A stretch of DNA of 64,000 nucleotides, taken from Adiantum capillus-veneris. Taxonomy: Eukaryota > Streptophyta > Polypodiopsida > Polypodiales > Pteridaceae. Below the pieces are notes generated by a model. That model ran no database searches, was not told where the DNA came from, and saw only the letters and a list, made by a program, of their open reading frames with translations. Positions 23,080 to 34,879 of the stretch are shown piece after piece. A program made the position numbers and the translations under genes. Position 1 is the first letter of the stretch; every line of letters starts with the position of its first letter. The stretch lies in the NCBI GenBank assembly GCA_014529385.2, contig CM043942.1:63893184-63957183 (forward strand), in the 5' to 3' direction.

Positions 23080-25688
23080 CACACTTAGAAAAAGTGACTG
23101 AGGGTTCAACAAGGCTGCAAAACCGAGGAGGGCAGTTAAATGTAGACAAGTGCCACATTGGGGAAAGTAGAGTCATTCTCTTAGGCCATGAAATTTCCAC
23201 TAAATGTATCAATGCCGATCCAAGTAAGGTGTCCGCACTCATTGCACTACCTTCACCAACAACCACACATCAGCTAGTCTCCTTTGTACAAAAGGTGAGG
23301 TACTTGAGTAGATTCATACATCTACTATCACAACTTGTTCTACCACTGCAACAAATCACACAGCAATCGACTTTCACATGGGACAAGGAGAGTGACCATC
23401 ACTACAACAAGGTAAAAGAGGTCTTAGCCACCCTACCAACTATCTCACTACTTAAGTGGGATGAAAAGTTCTATGTCACCTCAAGTGTGGGTGATGACTC
23501 CTTGGTGGTAGTGCTATTGCAGAAGGACGCAATGACATTTTTCATGAGGCCAATCTACTTCTCCAGTCGCATGATGACAGCGGTAGAGAAATGTTTCACC
23601 CATGTGGAACATCTAGTCCTAGCTCTTAGATTTGCAACTACAAAGTTTGATCATATTTGTTGCCTAGGTAATTTATAATCTTAACCATGGATAAAATGTT
23701 CCCCTATGTGGTACAACACATGGATGTTTTTGCTAGGATTACTAAATGGCTAGTTCGTCTGCAAGAGTTTGACTACATGGTACAGGTGGAAAGCACAACA
23801 AGGGCAAGCTTGGAGGGACTCATGACCTGCCAACACTTTGATAAAAAGGTAAAGAAATCTACAAGGGAGGGAATTCAACCACTTCCAGAGCCGCCAGTGA
23901 TAAAAAGAGCACAGTCTCTGTAGTTTGATGGGGCCTACAAGCGAGCATCTGACAAAGTAGCTGTAGGTACAGTGGTCTTTGATGACAAAGGTATCAAGGT
24001 ATTTTCCCTTGGCCATTTGTTAGAATCACATTCTAACAATGAAGCTGAGTATGCAACACTGACAAAGGGGTTACAATGGTGCATCTCACAAGGGGTAAAG
24101 CACCTAAATGTATTTGGGGATGCTCTACTTTTGTTAAGGCAACTAAATTGAGCATGGACATGTAAGAATCCTAGCTTGAGGACTCACTTAAGCTGTGTAA
24201 AAACTTTGTTGGGTAAGTTTAAAGCAGTTCAACTACACCACATTCCAAGGGCTCAAAACCATGAAGCCGACGCCTTAGCAAGTAAAAGACTGTAGGAAAT
24301 GGTAGTTGGGGCTATAAAGCTAAAGCTCCCTCTATTTCAAGGTACTGACACCTTACCCGAAATAATGCATTTCTTGGAAACAGGGGAATGTCCACTAGAT
24401 CTGACAAAAGGGAAAAAGCAATGGCTCACCAGGAAGGCCACAAGGTATCGACTTATCAATGAAGGTCTGTATTGTAAGAGTAAGGACCAAGTACTCACGA
24501 AGGTCCCTCTCTCTAATGAAATTACTAGGATAATTACCAGTTGTCATGATGGTGTTTGTGGCTATCACTTTGCCCTAGATATAACAAGTAGGAAAATCTT
24601 GCAGGCTGGTTTTGTATGGCCTAGCCTCAATCGTGATGTACACCACTGGTGTAAGACATGTAAGTTGTGTCAAAAAGTCGCCACCAGATCACTCATGCCT
24701 GAACCACAGACACCTATCCTTTCATATGGCTCATTTGAAAAATAGGGTAAAGATGACATAGGACCATTGCCTAGGGCCAACTCAGGGAAGTTCTACATCA
24801 TCATCGGAGTCGACTATATGACTAGATGGGCGGAAGCTACAACCACAACTAGGATCACAGCCATAGAGGTAGCCAACTTTGTCTATGAGCACATATGTTG
24901 GAGGTTTGGCACACCACTAGAAATCATCTTTGATAGAGGGCTAGGTTTCATAGCAGACTTGGTAGGGGAGTTAATGCAAAAACTAGGCATTACAAGGAGG
25001 CACTCCACACCATATTACCCTCAATGTAATGGCCTGGTTGAAAAAGTGAATGGAATGATTTGTAAAATCATCACCAAGCAGGTTAACAATCATCCTAGGG
25101 ATTTCGATAAGTATCTACTCCTAGCTTTGTGGGCCTACCGAACCTCATGCCGAACATCTTTGATGTTCACCCATATCATTTGGTATTTGGTAAGGAGGCA
25201 ATCTTACCTATTGAGGTGCAACTAGCAAGTCTCAGAATAATGGCAAGCCAGTTTCAACCACCCAACATGTATTTGAAAGATCACATCCTTGACTTAGAAC
25301 GACTACAGCTGGACAAAAAAGAAGCAATAAATCATTATGCGGCACATGCAAAACACAGATGGCTAGTTGCAATCAACATCTTTGACACAAAGATTTGAAG
25401 AAGGACATGTTGGTGCTTCGCTATGACAATCACTTTGACACACGCAAGGATAAGAAGTTCCTACTCCGATGGGAAGGTTCTTTCATCATCAAGAATAAGT
25501 ATGCCAATGGGAGTTACCAACTCATGGAAGCGGATGGTAAGCTTCATAAGACCAGAGTCAATGGATGGCGGCTTAACCCCTATTTTCTACAATTTGATGA
25601 AACTCCACCTATCGACATTCCTGATGAGGATACACCATCAACATCAACCTCCGATGACAATGGCCAAACAAATGAGTTAGAGTCATAA
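23080..25688 (+). pseudogene. Pol remnant of the Tat-like element: RT end, RNase H, second RNase H, integrase
   Basis: It begins abruptly with HLEKV...QLNVDKCHIGESRVILLGHEIS, the sequence normally found after the RT catalytic site, so protease and the RT palm are missing. RNase H follows to about 23678. A second RNase H of archaeal type spans about 23920-24290: FDGAYKRASDK, SNNEAEYATL, VFGDALLLL and HIPRAQNHEADALAS supply the Asp, Glu, Asp and His/Asp positions. Integrase (24299-25225 and on to 25688) has CKTCKLCQK of the HHCC finger, VDYMTRW, FDRGLGF and NGLVEKVNG as the DDE triad, and a C-terminal LRWEGSFII...ANGSYQLMEADG block. In-frame stops occur at about 24148, 24293 and 24743. The second RNase H places it in the Tat lineage. 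Confidence 0.8.
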
Positions 25689-26078
25689 ATGCCCCTAACT
25701 TTTTGGGGGAGGGCTAATGACATAGGGTTAGTCGCACCGCACTCTAGCTCACCCAAGGCTAATGATGGCCGGCTTTCAGAGCCTGGCCGCGGGAATCAAC
25801 CCCAATCAGGGGAGAGAGCTTAATAATGAATTAAATAACAAAAAAAAGTTATTTTCCTCTCCTTTCTGCATGCTGCCTTCGCCACCTCCCTCCTTGACTA
25901 GCACGCCCACAGTGGACCGCCCCTCCTTTGGCATCACCCTCCCCCCCCCCCCCCCCCCTCCTCCATTATCCCCTCTCCCTCCTTCATTGTCACATGCAAC
26001 TAAAAATATCTATCTCTCTTTCTCCCTCGTTCCTCAACCCAGAAGCAAGGGGGCCGCCATGCATGAGAAAAGCAAAAT

Positions 26079-26079
<1 letters not shown>

Positions 26080-26170
<91 letters not shown>
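26080..26170. repeat. (CT)n tract in the 3' LTR
   Basis: About 45 uninterrupted CT units. Similar shorter tracts follow at 26455-26487 and 26744-26781. Confidence 0.95.
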
Positions 26171-26174
<4 letters not shown>

Positions 26175-26448
26175 TCGCCCACATGATCCGTCACCCTCTC
26201 CCTCACACACACACTCTCTCTCTCTCGCCCCCGTTGACTAAATCTCTCTCTCTCTCTCTCTCTCATTCTCTATGTAGTAGCCAACTCAACTTGAGTATCT
26301 CTCTCTCTCTAAACACCCACCACACGTACAAACACTCTCAGTCTCTCTCCCCAATTCCCTCACCCTCTCCCTCCCTCTCTCCCCTCTTGCTCACTCACGC
26401 TCGCTCCCTCTCTCTCCTGTCCTTTGTCGGCACCAGCTCGAAGGGCGT

Positions 26449-26491
<43 letters not shown>

Positions 26492-26515
26492 CACACACAC
26501 TCGCATACACTTACT

Positions 26516-26518
<3 letters not shown>

Positions 26519-26592
<74 letters not shown>

Positions 26593-26660
26593 ACACACCC
26601 ACACACACACACACACACTTACACACCCACACACTTACACACACACACACACACACACAC

Positions 26661-26717
<57 letters not shown>
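26519..26717. repeat. (AC)n tracts in the 3' LTR
   Basis: Two long AC tracts (26519-26591 and about 26663-26716) with imperfect TTACACACCC interruptions between them. Confidence 0.9.
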
Positions 26718-26718
<1 letters not shown>

Positions 26719-26741
26719 CCTCAGTCTCTCTCCTCACCCTC

Positions 26742-26784
<43 letters not shown>

Positions 26785-26960
26785 GTAGCCGAGTCAGCCG
26801 CGTAAAAATATTATCTCTTATACTCTTGCTCCCACACACACACACACACAACCTTATATACATACCCACACACACAGCACACCCACTCTCTACTCTACAC
26901 ACTCCCTCTCACTCTAGTTCCTCTCTCCCTCTCTCATGCGCCCTTGTGAGTGGCCGGAGA

Positions 26961-26994
<34 letters not shown>

Positions 26995-27979
26995 TTCTCA
27001 TAGCTAGCCTATGAGAAACACACACTAGCACTCATGAATGACCATGCACACCCACCATCACAGAGGTAAATACACCCAAGCACGCACACACAATGCACAT
27101 GTACAAACAAGATCAACCAACCAAGGCATTACCAGAAAGCCACTGCAACAAGAACGACCCCAACTCACCCACATCGTCGCACCCACCGCCAACATGTGCA
27201 AAGTAACATTAAGGAAATGCAACCAGAAGGTGCCCCAATACGACACTGTGGGATCATGCAACATAGGACCAGGAGCAGTAGCATAAAACGACACTAGTTT
27301 TGGCAGCATTAACCTCACACCAGTCACGTGAACCATCAACAACACCCATTGTAAATGCATCAATCTCCACTCTTCTCTAATAACCTAGCCAACGGCTAGT
27401 GAATAGTAAAAAACTCCCCACCCCACTCTTACTTCCTTCTCTATCTCACCCCGCAAGGCAGCATGACCACAGTAGGATTGAGTGCATCGACACCATGCTA
27501 CCCTGGGCCACTCTCGATGCTAGTGATCAACATTGCTGGCGACTGCATCATCTTGGTGTTTCCCTCAACTAACCTCTCGCTAACGTGCTAACATCGCTAA
27601 CTCCAAAGTTTCCCATGCACCATATGGTGCTCGCATTCCATCATGCATCCCCAGTGTCAGGAGCAAGGTTGGTATCAACCAAGATCATCGTTTGTAAGTA
27701 TCATCATCATCATCATCAATAAAGTGTGCAATTCTATCATGATCTTAGAGTCCATTCTCTCTTCTCCTTAGCTTTGTTCTCCCCATATCCATGGGATGAT
27801 TCTTCGCTTTTATATCACTCTGTTTGTATTTCATTAAGTGCACCATCACCAGTCCCTCATGCTCCATTTTGACCTTTGTCACACACTCTTGACTGTTGAC
27901 TAGGAATTCTCTCTATAAAGACGTGGCTATCTCATCGTTTTATGTTGTCTATCTAGATGAAATCTCACTCCTGCCAATC

Positions 27980-28163
27980 TCCTCCGTGGTCAGGGCACAT
28001 ATAAGCGTGACCAATAGAGTTCTCATCTTGGTTTTTAACTCCTTCATCTCCACAGGATCCATGTGTTATGAGCACGTAAAGAGCTAGAAAAGAGCAAGAG
28101 TAGGCGCTCACAATGTACAAAAACTTGGGACTTGATAATAAGCTTTATCTTGATTACAAGACT
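27980..28163 (-). mobile_element. Probable distal end of the chromovirus 3' LTR
   Basis: This 184-bp piece matches neither the Tat-like LTR nor the gypsy element to its right. If the gypsy element (28164-39285) is removed, it joins the minus-strand chromovirus LTR that ends at 39286. The flanks AGACT (28159-28163) and ATACT (39286-39290) look like the target duplication. Assignment is by position only. Confidence 0.45.
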
Positions 28164-28660
28164 TGTAGACGGTTGGGACAGTTTCACTAAGTGGGAACGT
28201 TCTCTTATGAGACGGGCAGTGAATTAGTCAATAATTACTACAGTAATTACCATGGTAAACCCAAGGTATATAAATAGGACCCATTACATTGTAATCGGGT
28301 TGGCATTTGCGTTAGCATAATCTTGAGCATAGTCGGATTAGCATTTGGCGGCATTTGTACTTGAGTTTTCAATCATTGGCAGTTGTTGTCGTCTGTACTC
28401 TATATGTAAATCACATCATACTCGCTGTAATCTCTCATCTGTAATTCCAATCACGACAAATATTCCAGTTACACTTACTCTGTATTCAGTACTCTGAATT
28501 TGAATATTATTCTCAGTACATAGTCTGGTTCTCATTCCAGTAGATAAATTCCATTTCAGTTTCTGATTCTCTGTCTAGTTGACTGTCTAAACTAATACAT
28601 CGTCAGTAGCCAAAATCTTCTAACACTGGAATTAGCTATCTTAAGAGATCACCAATTCCA
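28164..28660 (+). repeat. 5' LTR of the complete gypsy element
   Basis: It opens TGTAGACGGTTGGGACAG. A TATA box TATATAAATAG lies at 28267-28277. Downstream are T-rich sequence, repeated ATTCCAGT phrases, and CTATCTTAAGAGATCA near the end. The bases right after the LTR (TTTTGGCGATCACGG) occupy the primer-binding-site position but do not closely match the usual plant Met or Asp tRNA sites. Confidence 0.85.
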
Positions 28661-28734
28661 TTTTGGCGATCACGGTGGCTCGAGCTGAAGCTCGTTGACT
28701 GAAAGACTGTTCTCCCAGTTGGAAGTTTTCAGCA

Positions 28735-30501
28735 ATGGCACCCAAACCCAGTCGTGGCCAAAAATCCACCATCTGTGTTGATCCTATTCCTGAGGAGTCG
28801 GGAAGAGAGTCTGACCCTAAGCAAGAGAAGGTGACTGAAACTAAGGCTCAAGAGGAGCATAGTCAGGCTGATGAGACGCAGGACTCACAGCATTCCAGTC
28901 ATTCTTGATGTAGAAGGGCAGAAAGGGAAGCACAGAAAGCCAAGAATTCTCGGTCCAGGCAGGGGAATGAGGGTACCAAGGGAAGTAAAGGCAGTCACCG
29001 CACTTCTAGCAGACAGGTCAGAGAGGACACTGACACAGAGACAGAAACAGACATTGATTGGGATGCAGACACTGACAACTGCAAGAAGACTTCCAAGCGC
29101 CGTTCTAAATCTAAGAAGAGAAGTGGCATAATCAGTGGTAATCAGAATGATTAATCATCTTCCCTGAAAATTTCTTTTCCAATATTCAATGGAGGTAAGA
29201 AGAATGATCCAAACGTTCACATACAGGCTTTTGAGCAGTATGTTGAACTGAAAAATATTGATGAAGATGATTTGGGGGAATACTTTCCACAAACCTTGAA
29301 GGAGGCAGAGAGAAAGTGGTATTACCATTACCCCACCTATCAGCTCAGATCCTACAACAAATTTCTTAAAGACTTCAAACTGGAGTATTCCGATAACAAA
29401 GGAGATGAAGATATCCTCTGTGAATTGGATAAGATCAAGCGGCGGAATCTATCAGTCCAAAGTTATGTGGAAAAAATCAAGGAGCTAACCAGGCAGTTAC
29501 AGGAACCTCCATCTGAGAAGAGGTTGAGGGCATGGTTTCTGAATGGTTTTAGAAGCAAAAAGCTTAGGGAGAAGGAGGTACCAGCTCCAACCAAGAAATT
29601 CAATGATCTGGTACAACGGGCACTGAAGCTGGAATAGCAGGCCAAGAAGAAAAAGAGCCACAAAAAGAGAAGATCCAGTAGCAGTAGCTCTACTACTGAG
29701 AGTTCTGATTCCACTGAGGTGTCCAGCAGCTCTAATGAACGGTCCAAGGATAAGTCAAAGAAGGGATCTTAGACCAAGAAGATTGAAGAAATGGCTAGAC
29801 AGATTGTCGAGATTAGCCACACTAGACAGTCAGTTTGGAAGATGGAGACTTGGTGTTCGAAATGAAAATCCAAGGACCATATCTCCAACGAGTGCCCACA
29901 ATGTACTTACTGTAAGGCTTTTGGTCATTTATGGAACAATTGTGGCATCAAGATTCATCACTTTGAGAAGGGAAAAGACCTATCAGTGGTAGCCTATATT
30001 GAACCAATGAAAGCAGAATTTGCCAAAGTATCTCAAGAGGAGAGACCAGGTACCAGTGGTACTGGTCAAGGACGCGGCCGATTCCAAATGGGTATGGGCC
30101 AAGGCAGAGGGCGTAGCAACTTCCAGAGTCGTAGTATGAATTACTACACTTGTGAGAAGTACGGCCATTTTGCAGCCCAATGCCGAGACGCTCCTGCAAC
30201 TACTGCTACTGAGGCTAAGGCACCAGAGCCAGTCCCAATACGGGTAGTCATAAGAAGAAAGGGCGTAGTAATTGAAGAAATTCTAGATACTTCAGAGAAA
30301 CTAGTCACTACTAACAACAGCAAGTGGGCTCAACAAAGAGAAATTTGGAAGGCCAAGGGTAAAGAGAAGGTGGTAGATGAATGGCAAGAGCAGAGAGAAC
30401 TAGAAACTAAAATCACGGAGGATTTAGCCAAGAAGCTGCCAGAACAGCCAGAAAGTTCTGAACGCTTGAGTCATTCAGAAGATACCAACACAATCAACTG
30501 A
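28735..30501 (+). pseudogene. Gag of the complete gypsy element
   Basis: The ATG at 28735 begins MAPKPSRGQK, and the frame stops after about 57 codons. The capsid region resumes at about 29160 (ISFPIFNGGKKNDPNVHIQAF, AERKWYYHYP, LRSYNKFLKDFKLEY, SVQSYVEKIKELTRQL, LRAWFLNGF). A Ser/Lys-rich linker follows, and then zinc knuckles. The first knuckle has its second Cys turned into TGA (TWCSK-stop-KSKDH). The second, CTYCKAFGHLWNNC, is intact CCHC. The third, TCEKYGHFAAQC, lacks one Cys. Further in-frame stops occur at 29635 and 29770. The C-terminal part (30240-30501) is Glu/Lys-rich. Confidence 0.75.
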
Positions 30502-30709
30502 GAAAGATCATTCAATACCGGGGATACCTAAGACCATGCTCGCTACGGTACAAGGAATGGCTGATGAACTGAGAATTGATGGAAGGATTGGAAGCACTAC
30601 AAGAGAGGAATGGTAGTGTGAAGATACAACCAGTTCTTCGAGCTCTGACAACCACTCTGACCAAGAGAAAGAAGAAATCCATGTTAAAATTTGTGATAGA
30701 ATTCAGAAG

Positions 30710-31714
30710 TTGACTGTGGAACTGGAAGATATCAAAAAAACCTTGCCTGAAGTGGAAAAATTCATCAGACAGCGTAGGAAAGCTGAAGCGGAGGCCAGAA
30801 CAGTGGACCTGACGGTCGTCCGAGATGATGAAGTCTCGCTCATTCAGGTGGACTACAAGGTTCAGAAGCAATGGGAACCTCTTTCAAGTGTTATCTTGGA
30901 TGGAGGAGCAGGAGTCAATATTATGGGAGTTCATCTCCACCAGAGAATGGCGATCACGAATCTAAAGCCAACACCATTTAAAGTGCGAATGGCAGATCAC
31001 AGAGTGGTACAAGCTATGGGCATGATTGAAAATATGCAGATAAGAGTAGGTAGGGAAAAATTTATAACCAGCTTCTTAGTTCTGGATGTGCAAGGGGCAT
31101 ATGGGATGTTGCTAGGGTGCCCATGGTTGAGAACAGCACATGCTGTTCATGACTATGCAAATCAAACATTAACCATAGAAGGGGCCAGCGACAGAATTCA
31201 GATCCAGACGAACAATACTAGGAGCGGGAGAAAAGAGCTGAGGCCGAAGGAATTATGTCAGAAGTATAAGGCAAAGAAGATCGAACGGATGTTAGCAGCA
31301 CTGAACATATTTCCTTTAGCGGAGATTGACTTGAATGCAGTTTTACTGAATAAAGAGCAGGTGGACAAGCAGAAAAAGAAATTCCTAGATCAGTTTACTA
31401 AAATCAACACAGGGGAAAGATCAGTTCAGTTAACTGGGAGGTGGGTGGAATCAGCTGATATTGGCATAGTAGAGGAGCCAGTAAGTTCTGAAGAACACAC
31501 AGTGGATCAGAATGCTGATTCAGAACTGAATGGGCCATCCTGGGATTATGCTGAAAAATCGACCAAACGAAAAGGAGGCGGGCCTAATTGGTTGCTTTCA
31601 GACGACCAAGAAGTGGAAGAATGGAACCTAGGTTCGGGGGATAGTCCTAGGATGATCAAGGTCAACAAGCATCTCAACTCGGTAATAAAGGAAAAGGCAT
31701 GCAGGATGTTCTAA
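30710..31714 (+). CDS. Aspartic protease (retropepsin) region of the complete gypsy element
   Basis: Within 334 residues the retropepsin fold is visible. SSVILDGGAGVNIM carries the catalytic Asp (DGGA in place of DSGA or DTGA), and YGMLLGCPWLRTAHAV...NQTLTIEG is the C-terminal beta block seen in gypsy proteases. A Glu/Lys-rich linker precedes it, and a 150-residue linker leads toward RT. The frame ends in TAA at 31712-31714, directly before FKNYKDVFAWEHTY..., the usual start of RT. Thus pol was once continuous. Confidence 0.7.
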   Translation: MTVELEDIKKTLPEVEKFIRQRRKAEAEARTVDLTVVRDDEVSLIQVDYKVQKQWEPLSSVILDGGAGVNIMGVHLHQRMAITNLKPTPFKVRMADHRVVQAMGMIENMQIRVGREKFITSFLVLDVQGAYGMLLGCPWLRTAHAVHDYANQTLTIEGASDRIQIQTNNTRSGRKELRPKELCQKYKAKKIERMLAALNIFPLAEIDLNAVLLNKEQVDKQKKKFLDQFTKINTGERSVQLTGRWVESADIGIVEEPVSSEEHTVDQNADSELNGPSWDYAEKSTKRKGGGPNWLLSDDQEVEEWNLGSGDSPRMIKVNKHLNSVIKEKACRMF

Positions 31715-33281
31715 AACTACAAAGACGTATTTGCCTGGGAACACACATACCTGAAGGGGGTGGATCCTGAAGTATGTCAGCACCAGATACCATTGAAGCC
31801 AGATGCTAGGCCAATACGACTACAAAGATACCGAATGAACCCCACCTATTAAGAAGGTCAAAGAGGAGATTGATAATCTTCTCAAGGCTGGGTTCATCAC
31901 AGAGGTGGCCAGTAGCAATTGGCTATTTCCCATATTCGTAGTTCCCAAGAAAAACAGGAAATTGAGAGTTTGTGTTGACTATAGGAAACTCAACACCCAA
32001 ACTATCAAAGATCCATTTCCATTGCCTTTTACTGACATGTTGCTTGATGAGATCGCAGGATATGAAATGTATAGCTTTATGGATGGTTACAGTGGCTATA
32101 ACCAGTTACAGATCGCTCCTGAAGATAGAGCGAAGACCACTTTCATCACCGAGTGGGGAGCTTTCATGTATCTGGTGATGCCTTTCGGCCTCTGCAATGC
32201 ACCAGCTACCTTTCAGCGGTGTATGATGGAAATGTTGAATGAATTCCTTTGTCGGTTCCTTGCTATCTCTATGGATGAATTTGCTGTATATTCAGATGAG
32301 GAACAACACCTACTATTCCTAGAAATGGTTTTCAAATGCTGTCAGGAGAAGCGGATTTGTTTGAATCCATTTAAATCCATTTTCCTAGTCTAGAAGGGAC
32401 AGTTACTGGAACATGTAGTTTCCCGAAATGGAATAGAAATGGCCAACGATAAAATTGAGTGTGTTCAGCAAGCTAAAGCACCCAGAAATGCATCAGAGTT
32501 CAGCTCTTTCTTGGGATATGTTAACTTCTATAGAAGGTTTGTGCATAAGTTTTCTTCTCAAGAAATGCCATTATACGAAGTCACAAAGAAGACCAGTAAG
32601 TTCAATTGGACTACTGAATGTGAGGAGAGCTTCCAGAATCTGAAAAAGGCCATTATCAGTAAACCAGTCCTTAGGCAACCAAACTGGGAAGTTATTTTCC
32701 ATGTACATGTGGACGCTTCGGGATTGGCAATGGGAGCGTTATTGGCTCAACCAGACGGAAGGACTGATTATCTTGTTTATTTTGCCAGTCGCAGATTCAG
32801 TCAGGCTGAACAAGGATATACAACTACTGAGCGAGAAGCCCTTGGAATGGTTTTCAGTGCTACAAAGTTCAGGCATTACCTGTTAGGAAAGTTGTTCCAT
32901 TTTTATGTGGACTATCAGGCTCTTTTGTTCTTGATTAATAAAGTCATTATTCAAGGCAGGCTGATACGGTGGATGATGTTCCTAATGGAGTTTGAATTCA
33001 GAATTTTTCATAAGATTGGCAAGAATCACTGTGGAGCTGATTTTCTGTCAAGAAGTACGAAAGGTTATTCAGAATTACCCTTGAGGGATGAACCAGTTTG
33101 GACATTGACTTATTCCAGCTGGAAGCAGGAGAATCAGTTGACCCTGAATGGTATGATGTTTATCAGTTTCTTTCTCAAGGTGCTTTTCCAGAGGACTGGA
33201 AGCAGAACTAGAAGAAGCTTTGGTGATCAAAAGCTTGAAGTTTACTATCATCGGAGGGTCACTCTATCAATTAGGTGTTGA
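31715..33281 (+). pseudogene. Reverse transcriptase and RNase H of the complete gypsy element
   Basis: RT blocks follow in order: KGVDPEVCQHQIPL, a stop near 31850, AGFITEVASSNWLFPIFVVPKK, LRVCVDYRKLNTQT, YSFMDGYSGYNQLQI (first catalytic Asp), MPFGLCNAPATFQR, and then ISMDEFAVYS where YVDDF or YMDDF is expected. The second Asp of the DD pair is Glu. A TAG at 32391 interrupts before KGQLLEHVVSRNGIE. RNase H has HVHVDASGLAMGALL, TTEREALGMVFS, FYVDYQALLFL and HCGADFLSRS, so its acidic residues are present. The frame ends at 33281 just after the RNase H. Confidence 0.8.
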
Positions 33282-34389
33282 TGGTATACTTCGGCGTTGT
33301 GTGCCTATGGAGGGGAGAATGCAAGTTATTTCAGAAGCACATAATGGCGAATCTCGTGGACATTTTTCTAATGAAGTTACCTACAAGAAGATTTTGCAAG
33401 CTGGTATGTGGTGGCAAACACTAATTGCTGATGTTAGAAGTTTTTGTAAAACTTGTGACATATGCCAAAGACTGGGTAGACCAACCGCTACAGATATGAC
33501 TCCTTTAACTCCAGTACAACCACTGGCTGTGTTCATGAAATGGGGATTAGATTTTATGGGACCTTTTAAGAAGGTTACCCCCAGAAAGAACAAGTACATA
33601 GTAATGGCTACTTGTTATGTCACTAAGTGGGTTGAAGCTAAGGCTCTTCCTGACAACACAGCCAAGTCAACTGCAAGGTTTTTATTTGAGAACATTGTCT
33701 GTCGATATGGATGTCCGGTAGAGATTGTGTCAGACCAAGGAACACATTTTATCAATGACACCATGAAAATTCTATTGGATATGCTTTTAGTTAAGCATCA
33801 AAAATCTACTCCTTATCATCCCAGATGCAATGGACAGGCTGAAAGTAGTAACAAGACAATCAAGACTATTCTCACTAAGGTTGTGTAGAAGAAACCAGAC
33901 CAGTGGGATTTGAAACTCTAGACTGCTTTATGGGCGTATAGGACAACTTACAAGGTCACTACTAGGTTGACACCATTCAGAATGGTGTATGGCACTGAAG
34001 CTGTGGTTCCTATGGAGTTTGTTATCCCAAGTCTGCGAATGGCTATGAAATATGGCTTAGACTTCAACCACAATCTGAAAAAGCGCCTAGATGAACTTAT
34101 GCAGTTAGATGAACTCAAGAAACGGGGGATACTAGTACAAGACATTGTTCACCAACGAAGGAAGCACTGGAATGATCGCCGAATTAAGGTTTGGGAATTT
34201 CAAAAAGGAGATTTGGTGCTTCTCTATCAGTCTAGATTGGGGCCAAAGAAGCCAAACCTGAAGATTGCCTGGGTAGGACCATTTGAGGTAGACTGGGTCT
34301 TCTCCAATGGTATAGTAAGACTGAAAGATTTATCTAGATTATTGTTGCCAGGAGTATATAATGGTGCAAAGATCAAGCTTTACTATTGA
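33220..34389 (+). pseudogene. Integrase of the complete gypsy element
   Basis: The HHCC finger region (AHNGESRGHF...FCKTCDICQRLG) is followed by the DDE core: WGLDFMGPF, VSDQGTHFIND and NGQAESSNKT. The core is interrupted by two stops at 33886 and 33919. The sites read VV-stop-KKPDQWDLKL-stop-TALWAYRT, where Gln is the common residue at the second position. A C-terminal domain, KGDLVLLYQSRLG...WVGPFEVDWVFSNGIVRL, ends at TGA 34387-34389. No chromodomain is present. The enzyme would insert the cDNA into host DNA. Confidence 0.85.
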
Positions 34390-34879
34390 GAAGCTAGAGA
34401 GTCTGGGCAAGAATAAGGTACTAGGGAATTGGGAACTGCAGATCAAGAGATACAAGAATCGGATATTTTTGGGCTTTTTCATGTGCAACCAGTTCCAATT
34501 TCAGAACCAGTACCAATAGAACCAAACCGGACTGATCTTAAAATCAGTACCAGTGTGATCAAACCAGACTGGAAATAGTCCAGTATCAGTGGGAACACAC
34601 TTTTCAATTTTTAAGCGCCCAATGGTCAGATGGCACACCAGTAGTAATCAATTCAAAGATGGGTAGAAGTCTTGTCCAATTCATGTCTGCCACGACAGCA
34701 GCGATGCACACAAGTCTAGGAGAGGCGAGTGGTGGACACGTATAACAGTCAGGAGAGTCGGCATTTTTCCTCACAAATCTCCTGTGCAACAATTTCCTCC
34801 CATTGTTCATTCGCCATCGCCAAGCTCTGAGGTATCTTCGCTACAGCCGTAGACCTCGTCTTCAGAGGAGACAGTCCAC

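Larger units (their letters stand above)
25718..27979 (+). repeat. 3' LTR of the Tat-like element, truncated
   Basis: It starts TGACATAGGGTTAG directly after the purine-rich TTTTTGGGGGAGGGCTAA and can be followed alongside the 5' LTR up to CTCACTCCTGCCA (about 27976). After this the 5' LTR continues with another 190 bp that is absent here. Relative to the 5' LTR it lacks the LINE, the internal duplication and about 365 bp carrying the TATA box. CT and CA tract lengths also differ. Confidence 0.8.
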
